A stretch of 24,434 nt of DNA from a virus: IMG/VR virus record IMGVR_UViG_3300048507_001045, positions 1 to 24,434 of that record; one strand, written 5' to 3'. Position 1 is the first letter of the stretch. Each line of letters opens with the position of its first letter. This document shows, piece after piece, positions 7,369 to 12,863 of this stretch. A program made the translations under genes and the position numbers. Under the pieces are notes generated by a model, which did not search any database, was not told the origin of the DNA, and saw nothing but the letters and a program-made list of their open reading frames with translations.

Positions 7369-7863
7369 TCACTCGATCATTGGAATATACCCAATCATAG
7401 AAATATTAATTTTTAATCTGGGCATATAAAATTCTATTTGGCCATATTTATTTGTAGCGGTTGACACATTGCCGCCTTTTCCTCCTCCACCTAAATAAAT
7501 TGTAGAGCAGCCTCCGACTAATTCATCTGAGCCACCTTTTCGAGTTATTGGGTTGGTAGATTCTTCTGCCCCAGCAGGTCTTACTGAAATAGCATGTGTT
7601 CCTGTTTCTTCTGCATCCGAAAATACCGAAAATAGAACGAATGCTTCATTCTTTCCTATAGCGGGTGATAAGTCAAGAGTTTTAAACAAGGAAGCATTGG
7701 TATCATTAATAACATTAAAAGATTGAGAAGAAGGAATAAAACCTGAAGCTTTATCTATAATTATTTTTTTAAAAATAGGATCTTCCTCTAGATTGTCTTG
7801 GGTAGCAAACGTTTTGCCGTTTAGCTCAAAAGATTGCTTTCCCTTAAATTCTGATAAAGGCAT
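7369..7863 (-). CDS. Fibre-associated structural protein, paralogue of adhesin N-terminus
   Basis: This 164-residue protein aligns along its whole length with residues 1-162 of the downstream 749-residue protein: both begin M-x-L-S, carry F-E-x-x near 12-14, and share KTLDLSPAIG versus RNLDLSKFIN, IxVRPAG versus IIARPAG, ELVGG versus NLIGG, and IGYIP versus VGYIP. It has a Gly-rich stretch (YLGGGGKGGN, 123-132). It looks like a beta-rich capping or adaptor module. An AGGA lies 7-10 bases before the ATG on the minus strand, and the gene follows its upstream neighbour by 1 base. Function unknown; its duplication within one operon argues for a role at the same virion structure as the longer paralogue. 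Confidence 0.65.
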   Translation of the reverse strand: MPLSEFKGKQSFELNGKTFATQDNLEEDPIFKKIIIDKASGFIPSSQSFNVINDTNASLFKTLDLSPAIGKNEAFVLFSVFSDAEETGTHAISVRPAGAEESTNPITRKGGSDELVGGCSTIYLGGGGKGGNVSTATNKYGQIEFYMPRLKINISMIGYIPMIE

Positions 7864-7864
7864 T

Positions 7865-8545
7865 TTATGTTCCTACTTGTATCCAGCTATTTAAGGCTTC
7901 TGTATAAATGTATAAATTAGCTGTGTTTTCATCAAACCAAAATTCTCCGTTTTTAGGATCAGATGGTTTTTCAGTTCCGATATTTGATCTTGCGGAGTCT
8001 CTTAAAAGTGTTGGGTCAATCGCAAAGCTTTTATCGTATGTTCCATTATTATCTTCATCCCTAGAGATTATCATTAAATCTGCAGGATCAAAATTGGTGA
8101 TTTTATCAAGTTCGCTAATTTTTATGCCACCTGTTTGACTGGTGGTTGTATCTGTACTTGTATCCGTGTCGGTATCTGTGTTAGTGTCTGTGTTAGTGTC
8201 TGTTGCGTTAAAATACTTAATCACTAAAAATTTAGTAGGGAACTCTACATAAGATCCTGACCATCCGGTAGGGTTTGCATAAATTCTAACAGTATTTTCA
8301 TCAATTATATATGTTCTATATTTCTCTTCAAACTGATTTATCTCAGCAATATGACGCTCACGAGCCTCTTCACTCCCTCTCATATCAATATAACCAATGA
8401 CTTGTATATCTGTAGATCCTAAATTATGATTAATATATAAACTATCAGTAGTTATTTCGGGGCCACCAGTATTACCACCTCCAGGTAAATCCATGTAAAT
8501 ATGAGGCCGTATAGCCCATTCAGTACTATAGGTCTCCGTTGCCAT
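7865..8545 (-). CDS. Tail-fibre-like protein with Asp-Thr linker
   Basis: This 226-residue protein has a beta-rich N-terminal region (SLYINHNLGSTDIQVIGYID, TVRIYANPTG, FLVIKYFN), a strictly alternating Asp/Thr-Asn linker (about 115-133), and a module starting IKISELDKITNFDPADLMII that matches the appendage module at the N-terminus of the 3617 gene. It ends with KPSDPKNGEFWFDENTANLY and WIQVG, the KPxNPxxGxxWFDxxTxxLYxY...W signature found very often in phage tail-fibre proteins. I infer a short fibre or fibre adaptor. Its ATG overlaps the stop of the upstream antitoxin-like gene by one base, indicating translational coupling. Confidence 0.72.
   Translation of the reverse strand: MATETYSTEWAIRPHIYMDLPGGGNTGGPEITTDSLYINHNLGSTDIQVIGYIDMRGSEEARERHIAEINQFEEKYRTYIIDENTVRIYANPTGWSGSYVEFPTKFLVIKYFNATDTNTDTNTDTDTDTSTDTTTSQTGGIKISELDKITNFDPADLMIISRDEDNNGTYDKSFAIDPTLLRDSARSNIGTEKPSDPKNGEFWFDENTANLYIYTEALNSWIQVGT
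8144..8203 (-). repeat. In-frame microsatellite encoding Asp-Thr/Asn-Thr linker
   Basis: Short six-base units (GTGTCT and GTGTTA as written on the plus strand) recur and encode alternating Asp-Thr, Asn-Thr and Ser-Thr. Unit length is a multiple of three, so slippage would alter linker length without breaking the frame. Confidence 0.7.
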
Positions 8546-8733
8546 TACTTCTTAGCCCTTAACTCTTTTTTTAATTGTTTATGCACGATCTCTATTTCTC
8601 CTTTTTTTAGCAGCTCCGATGGTGCTTCATTTCCTAGAGCTTCATTAGGCGTTTTAAGCCATTGCGTGGCCCCATAAAAAGGCATTTTATTTGCCAGAAG
8701 ATTTAAAACATCGTATTTTGATAAATTTCCCAT
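8545..8733 (-). CDS. Small protein resembling MbcA/ParS/Xre antitoxin toxin-binding domain
   Basis: Of 62 residues, about 20-58 match the DUF2384 pattern (MbcA/ParS/Xre toxin-binding domain): A-x-x-WLKTPNEALG-x-x-x-P-x-x-LL-x-x-G, then VHKQLKKEL. In bacteria this domain sits at the C-terminus of antitoxins that pair with RES or similar toxins. Here it is almost alone: the DNA-binding HTH of full-length Xre/ParS antitoxins (usually 130 residues or more) is missing, though MGNLSKYDVLNLLANKMPF could be a short helical lead. No RES-type toxin is beside it. It heads the minus-strand fibre operon behind a GTGTA-type promoter. It may block host toxin-antitoxin systems or be a domesticated adaptor; both are inference. 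Confidence 0.65.
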   Translation of the reverse strand: MGNLSKYDVLNLLANKMPFYGATQWLKTPNEALGNEAPSELLKKGEIEIVHKQLKKELRAKK

Positions 8734-8751
8734 ATAATATATATATTACAC
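8734..8751 (-). promoter_or_regulatory. GTGTA-type putative phage promoter for minus operon
   Basis: Reading the minus strand, GTGTAATATATATATTAT runs straight into the ATG at 8733, with GTGTA starting 18 bases upstream. The preceding ACTTTG (plus-strand 8752-8757) is also present immediately before the GTGTA of the portal promoter, so the match between these two sites is ACTTTGGTGTA, 11 bases. Confidence 0.5.
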
Positions 8752-8759
8752 CAAAGTTT

Positions 8760-8778
8760 GTGTATTTATATTTATATA
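8760..8778 (+). promoter_or_regulatory. GTGTA-type putative phage promoter for phoH, divergent
   Basis: GTGTATTTATATTTATATA lies back to back with the minus-strand element, the two GTGTA arms forming a partial palindrome (TACACCAAAGTTTGTGTA, 8747-8764). Here GTGTA is 36 bases before the phoH ATG, further than in the other cases. Confidence 0.4.
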
Positions 8779-8795
8779 TTAATCCTAAATGAATT

Positions 8796-9521
8796 ATGGG
8801 AAGAAAAAAAATTAATACTGATACAGTAGAAGAGATTGTTAAAAATACCTTCAAGTCAAAAATAACGGTAAAAGGAAAAAAATTAAGCGATAAACAGCAA
8901 GCCTTTCATAAAATAGCGATGGACGAAGAAACCAAAATAATCTTCGTTTCGGGACCAGCAGGATCAACCAAAACATATATGGCTGTATTCTCTGCACTTC
9001 GTCATCTTCAGAAAAATGAGGACCTCGATTTGCTTTATGTAAGAACTGCGATTGAAAGTGCCGAAAAAGGTTTAGGGGCATTACCAGGAACACTAGAAGA
9101 AAAATTTAACCCTTACATGGCTCCTCTAGAAGATAAACTTGATGAAATGCTCCCCAAGACGACTCCTATTAAAAATGACCTAGTTAAATCTGGTCGAGTG
9201 CAAGCAATGCCTATAAACTTTCTTCGGGGAGCAAGCTGGATCAATAAGATAGTTGTTGCAGATGAATCGCAAAACTTTACATTCAAAGAGTTGGTGACAC
9301 TAATAACTCGTATTGGTGACGGCACGAAGTTATTCATTTGCGGCGATATTATGCAAAGTGATATCAACGGAAAAAGCGGTTTCAAAGATATGATAAATCT
9401 ATTTAGAGATGAAGAGAGTGCCGAAAAAGGAATACATTGTTTTAGATTTAACGAACACGATATTTTTAGAAGTGAAATTTTAAAATATATTGTCAAAAAA
9501 TTAAAAACACCAAAATCATAG
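8796..9521 (+). CDS. phoH: PhoH-like P-loop ATPase
   Basis: This 241-residue protein has the PhoH core: Walker A region GPAGSTKT (53-60), YVRTAIESAEKGLGALPG (81-98, the family's R-x-x-x-E-x-G-x-x-x-G-x-L-P-G), the PINFLRGASW segment (139-148), Walker B IVVADESQN (152-160) and CGDIMQSD (182-189). It is close in length to other phage PhoH proteins and has no extra domain. The Walker A departs from G-x-x-x-x-G-K-T by Thr in place of the last Gly, a deviation also known in marine phage PhoH. PhoH proteins are predicted RNA-linked ATPases; their role in phage infection is unresolved and not clearly phosphate-related. It is the first gene of the long plus-strand block, divergent from the fibre operon. 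Confidence 0.93.
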   Translation: MGRKKINTDTVEEIVKNTFKSKITVKGKKLSDKQQAFHKIAMDEETKIIFVSGPAGSTKTYMAVFSALRHLQKNEDLDLLYVRTAIESAEKGLGALPGTLEEKFNPYMAPLEDKLDEMLPKTTPIKNDLVKSGRVQAMPINFLRGASWINKIVVADESQNFTFKELVTLITRIGDGTKLFICGDIMQSDINGKSGFKDMINLFRDEESAEKGIHCFRFNEHDIFRSEILKYIVKKLKTPKS

Positions 9522-9534
9522 TGTATTCATATTT
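9521..9534 (+). promoter_or_regulatory. GTGTA-type putative phage promoter for GAF-like gene
   Basis: GTGTATTCATATTT lies directly before the ATG at 9535, starting 14 bases upstream, with its first base shared with the phoH stop codon. There is no Shine-Dalgarno in the gap. Confidence 0.4.
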
Positions 9535-10152
9535 ATGGACGGATTATACCTCATAATATCTGCTTTAATTGGTGCGGCAGCTACTATAGCCAGTGTTTTG
9601 ATTGCTAAGCGGTCAAGAACTAATCATGACCCTATTCTGAATGAAACTCAAAATAATGAGAATATTTATTCTGCGTTAGATTTTATGATGAAGGAAATGA
9701 AAGCTGATCGTGCATATATTCTACAATTTCATAATGGTGGCTATTATATATCTGGCAGGAGTCAGCAAAAATTTAGCTGCACCCATGAAATTACAGAACC
9801 AGGAATTAGCCGCGAATGTCAAGACTCACAAAACCATATTGTTTCTAATTTTCACACATATGTCAATCAATTGATAGTAGATAAAAGATTTGCATATACA
9901 GACTGCAATCAGGTATCTGATCATGTCTTTTCATCTCTTATGGAAAACAAGGGGATTAGGAGTATATACAATGTACCAATTGTAACCTTAAATGGTAAAG
10001 TCATAGGAATACTTGGAGTAGATTATGTTAAGGATAGGGCCTCGAAAGATTGCATAGGATTTTGCCCGCAAGATGCAAAAAATGATTTTGGCGAAAAAAC
10101 ACATGAATTCATGAAAAGACAGGCAAGAGTGATTGCCGGCTATTTAATATAA
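9535..10152 (+). CDS. Membrane-anchored GAF-like domain protein
   Basis: Length 205 residues. Residues 4-24 are one hydrophobic segment (LYLIISALIGAAATIASVLI) followed by KRSR, giving an N-terminal membrane anchor with a cytoplasmic C-terminal domain. Residues about 44-165 resemble a GAF sensory fold: ALDFMMKEMKADRAYILQFH, then SIYNVPIVTLNGKVIGILGV. The domain is unusually rich in Cys and His (Cys at 82, 95, 124, 173 and 177), so a metal or redox-linked ligand site is possible but unproven. No kinase, cyclase or phosphodiesterase output domain is present. It lies between phoH and the transcription genes. A single transmembrane segment alone does not make it a holin; I leave the function open. 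Confidence 0.65.
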   Translation: MDGLYLIISALIGAAATIASVLIAKRSRTNHDPILNETQNNENIYSALDFMMKEMKADRAYILQFHNGGYYISGRSQQKFSCTHEITEPGISRECQDSQNHIVSNFHTYVNQLIVDKRFAYTDCNQVSDHVFSSLMENKGIRSIYNVPIVTLNGKVIGILGVDYVKDRASKDCIGFCPQDAKNDFGEKTHEFMKRQARVIAGYLI

Positions 10153-10194
10153 CTAATTGATTTTTATAAGTTTGCTTTTTATTATGTAATAATT

Positions 10195-10572
10195 ATGCAA
10201 ACAATATTTTGTACAGAATGTGGAGCTAAAATGACTTATTCTGGAGCTAAACCCAAATTCTGCTCGTCTTGCGGATGCAGTATTGGAAGTGTTCAATCAG
10301 AAAAGTCAGAAGAAAAATCTAAGCCTAAACAAAGTAGACCTCCGAGCTTTAGAGATCAAATAGAAGCAAAAAAGCAAGGTCGCCCGTTATCTGATGACGA
10401 AACAGATTTTGAAGAAGTTCCCTATCTGTCTTCTTTAGATTATGAAGTAAGCAGTGCGGGCGCAGGAAATCCTACCTATAACTTTCAAGAAATTTTAAAT
10501 GCCGAGAGCAAAGAAGAACAAGAAACTAAGCCCGCAAGAAAGCCAAGAAAACCAAGAAGAAAATCCAAGTAA
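10195..10572 (+). CDS. Zinc-ribbon protein with charged tail
   Basis: This 125-residue protein begins with a zinc ribbon: Cys6-x2-Cys9 and Cys23-x2-Cys26 (FCTECGAK ... KFCSSCGCS). A Lys/Ser/Glu-rich linker follows, then a short segment with DDETDFEEVPYLSSLDYEV, and a basic tail (KPARKPRKPRRKSK) that would bind nucleic acid. The last 74 bases overlap the start of the sigma-factor gene in another frame. Its position right before a phage sigma factor suggests a transcription accessory protein, analogous in role perhaps to late co-activators, but I see no sequence similarity to support that. Confidence 0.65.
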   Translation: MQTIFCTECGAKMTYSGAKPKFCSSCGCSIGSVQSEKSEEKSKPKQSRPPSFRDQIEAKKQGRPLSDDETDFEEVPYLSSLDYEVSSAGAGNPTYNFQEILNAESKEEQETKPARKPRKPRRKSK

Positions 10573-11281
10573 AGATTCTCTTCATTATGATGACTTCTCT
10601 GATTTAATAGATCAAGAGTTAAATAAAAGAAAAAAGAATTGGTTTTTAACTTCAGTCTCCTGGGTTGATTTCGATGATGTTTCTCAAATTATTCGAGCTC
10701 ATATATATAAAAAATGGGATCAGTGGGATCAAAGCCGCCCAATCAAACCATGGCTTAATAAAATTATAGCAAACCAAATGAAGAATATCTTGCGTAATCA
10801 TTATAGTAACTACGCAAGACCTTGTTTAAACTGCCCTTTTAATTCTGACTCCGAATATCATCTTTGTAGTTTTACAGAATCTGGCGACCAAGATTGCACC
10901 TGCCCTCTTTATGCTAAATGGGAAAAAACTAAAAAACATGCATACAATGTTAAGATTACATTATCATTAGATAGCCACATACATGAAATAGATGGAGGTT
11001 CAGAAGCTTTCCTTGGTCTTGATTTACAAGTTGCGTCTGAAAAATTAATCAAAGAATTAAAAAAACAATTAAACTCAAGGCAATTCTTAGCTTTTGATTT
11101 ATTATTTATTAAAAACTTAACAGACGAAGAAGTGGCAACAAGAATGGGGTTCAAAAGTACAGAAGTAGGCAGAAAAGCGGGGTACAAACAAATTAAAAAT
11201 CTCAAAAAGACTTTAAAAGAAAAAGCTGTTAAAATATTAAAAAATAAAGGAATTGCATTTTTAGGCGACGATGAATCTTAA
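10499..11281 (+). CDS. Phage sigma-70-family RNA polymerase sigma factor with cysteine cluster
   Basis: Length 260 residues. Residues 52-105 read as sigma region 2: WVDFDDVSQIIRAHIYKKW, then RPIKPWLNKIIANQMKNI, the D-x-x-Q...W-L-x-x-I-x-x-N pattern of ECF-like factors. Residues 185-248 read as region 4 with an HTH (LTDEEVATRMGFKSTEVGRK) and preceding LNSRQFLAFDLLF. Between them lies an insertion with Cys109, 112, 123, 133 and 135, probably a zinc site, not normal for ECF sigma factors. Such a factor would redirect host RNA polymerase to phage (likely late) promoters. The only plausible start is ATG 10499, giving a 74-base overlap with the zinc-ribbon gene; the first 30 or so residues are low-complexity, so the functional core may begin later. 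The next gene overlaps its stop by 11 bases. Confidence 0.78.
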   Translation: MPRAKKNKKLSPQESQENQEENPSKDSLHYDDFSDLIDQELNKRKKNWFLTSVSWVDFDDVSQIIRAHIYKKWDQWDQSRPIKPWLNKIIANQMKNILRNHYSNYARPCLNCPFNSDSEYHLCSFTESGDQDCTCPLYAKWEKTKKHAYNVKITLSLDSHIHEIDGGSEAFLGLDLQVASEKLIKELKKQLNSRQFLAFDLLFIKNLTDEEVATRMGFKSTEVGRKAGYKQIKNLKKTLKEKAVKILKNKGIAFLGDDES

Positions 11282-12320
11282 CGAGGAACAAAAACAATTT
11301 ATTCGGGATAACTTTAAAAGTAATCCTAACCTTCTTGATTTAACCAGGCAAGTCTTCGAGGATCCAACTATAGACGGGCGGAGTAAAGAAGGTCGGGCAG
11401 TTAGGGCATTCCTAGCTGAGGAAAAACTGGAGTACAAAACTACAAAAAGAGAAAAAGTTCCAGATATACAATTAACTGATGAACAAATAGAGTTTATCAA
11501 AGCTCAAGCCCAAAATAATTTAAGTGCTTATCAAATTGCTGAAATATTATTTCCAGATATTAATATTAAGCGTTTCTGTAAAGAACACATGACAATCGTA
11601 GAGTTTCTAAGAGAATACGAGCCAGCATATGTACATGAAACAGAAACAGCTATCAATAGATCATATAATCCGCCAAAAATATTCAGTACAGCTTTAAAAA
11701 AGATAAATACTTTTACTTTAAGGGAGATGCACGAAGACAAACTCACTCATGACGAAATAGACTGCGTTGAGTCTTTAATGAGAAGTTTATCGGCGCCAAG
11801 ATTCATACAAGTTATTAGTAACTACAACAGTATGAAGGACAGGGAATTGTTCGAGGCAGAATTTGTAAGAGCTACATGGGACAAGCCAGATTTAACAAGT
11901 GACGAAATAAACTTATACATCAATGTGTGTGTTGATTATATTAATTTAAAAAATATATCTTCGCATATAGAGAAACTTAATACAATGTTTAATGAAGTAG
12001 AAGATCAACAAGATATGACAGTTCGTTTAGCAGAAGTATTAAAATCAAAAACTGATGAATATGATAAGTGTGAGAAAAGAATGGAGTCACTAATTAAAAA
12101 ATTAAATGGTGATAGAGCGGAACGTCTAAAGAATCGCCGCCAGGATAATGCAACCATTATTTCACTTGTAAAGAGTTTTCAAATCGAGTCAGAACGTCGT
12201 CGAATGATCGAATTAGCCGAAATGCAGAAAAAATTAGTTGAAGATGAGGTAACTCGCCTTGATAATATGGATAGCTGGAAAGCTAGAATTTTAGGAATAT
12301 CAAAACACGATGCAGTATGA
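11271..12320 (+). CDS. Duplicated-HTH-like protein upstream of terminase, unknown function
   Basis: Length 349 residues. The N-terminus holds two related helical segments of about 45 residues: one begins LNEEQKQFIRDNFK and ends VRAFLAEE, the other begins LTDEQIEFIKAQAQNN and ends IVEFLREYEP. Both fit small HTH-type folds. The middle (about 120-220) is helical and acidic, with LTHDEIDCVESLMRSLSAPR. The end (about 225-340) is a long charged coiled-coil-like stretch (HIEKLNTMFNEVEDQQD, ESLIKKLNGDRAERLKNRRQ). DNA binding plus coiled-coil oligomerisation, two genes from the nuclease-TerL pair, makes it a candidate small-terminase equivalent or transcription partner; neither is shown by sequence. 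Its ATG sits within the sigma gene's last codons. Confidence 0.6.
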   Translation: MNLNEEQKQFIRDNFKSNPNLLDLTRQVFEDPTIDGRSKEGRAVRAFLAEEKLEYKTTKREKVPDIQLTDEQIEFIKAQAQNNLSAYQIAEILFPDINIKRFCKEHMTIVEFLREYEPAYVHETETAINRSYNPPKIFSTALKKINTFTLREMHEDKLTHDEIDCVESLMRSLSAPRFIQVISNYNSMKDRELFEAEFVRATWDKPDLTSDEINLYINVCVDYINLKNISSHIEKLNTMFNEVEDQQDMTVRLAEVLKSKTDEYDKCEKRMESLIKKLNGDRAERLKNRRQDNATIISLVKSFQIESERRRMIELAEMQKKLVEDEVTRLDNMDSWKARILGISKHDAV

Positions 12321-12571
12321 AAAGAATTGAACTATTAGTAGGAGATTATGAATATTCTCAAATACAAGAAATATTTGAGAACGAAAAAGACTTCAAGCCA
12401 GTTAATGAAAAAGATCAGGTTATAATAAAAGCCTTAAAAGAAATCATTAATGAAAGTAACTTAAAAGAAGAAAATGTTGGGGGCGAAGAAACATTCACCA
12501 CAACAGTTAAAAAAATCAATGAACCAGAAAATAAGTCACTTGACGAAGGTAAGGTTGAATTTAAAGTATGA
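12317..12571 (+). CDS. Small acidic protein (84 aa), unknown function
   Basis: Starts in an ATGA overlap with the previous stop codon and ends in an ATGA overlap with the next start, so three genes are translationally linked. The 84 residues begin MKRIELLVGDYEYSQIQEIF, with a central acidic helix (KALKEIINESNLKEENV) and a Lys/Glu-rich tail. No recognised domain or membrane segment. Confidence 0.6.
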   Translation: MKRIELLVGDYEYSQIQEIFENEKDFKPVNEKDQVIIKALKEIINESNLKEENVGGEETFTTTVKKINEPENKSLDEGKVEFKV

Positions 12572-12819
12572 ATATAATCTCAGAAGAAGATAAAAGTAAA
12601 ATTATTGAGGGTATTGCTACGGCTACTCTTAATTCTTTCAATATTAACGGCCTCGTGCAGGCGGCAAAGTTTTATTCAGTTCATTTGGCTAATGAGCAGT
12701 ATACAAACATGAGCGAAGATGATAGACTCAAAGTTCTCTCAGAAATTAAAACCGCTGAAGAAAAAGCTAAGGAAAGCACAGAAGCTGAACAGAAAGAAGA
12801 AGAAGTAGTTACCGCTTAA
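12568..12819 (+). CDS. Small helical protein (83 aa), unknown function
   Basis: The ATG overlaps the preceding stop by 4 bases. The 83 residues contain a hydrophobic-amphipathic middle (ATLNSFNINGLVQAAKFYSV) with HLANEQYTNMSEDDRLKVL after it, and an acidic tail rich in Glu/Lys/Ala (about 58-83). No homologue recognised. In position it resembles the small accessory genes often found before terminase in phages. Confidence 0.6.
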   Translation: MNIISEEDKSKIIEGIATATLNSFNINGLVQAAKFYSVHLANEQYTNMSEDDRLKVLSEIKTAEEKAKESTEAEQKEEEVVTA

Positions 12820-12828
12820 GGCTCAAGC

Positions 12829-12849
12829 TTCGGCTAACTATTTTTTTTG
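12829..12849 (+). terminator. Weak hairpin with T tract before the nuclease gene
   Basis: A three-base-pair AGC/GCT stem around TTCG is followed, after a short gap, by a run of eight T. The stem is too short to be a confident terminator; it could be an attenuator between the small genes and the nuclease-TerL pair, or chance in a T-rich gap. Confidence 0.25.
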
Positions 12850-12863
12850 TTTATTTTTTTAGT

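Noticed and set aside
9113-9496. 127-residue minus-strand frame inside phoH
   Set aside because: It is antisense to conserved PhoH motifs, with low-complexity Ser/Leu content typical of a shadow.
9535-10152. GAF-like gene as a holin
   Set aside because: Only one membrane segment and a large folded soluble domain; no endolysin or spanin nearby.
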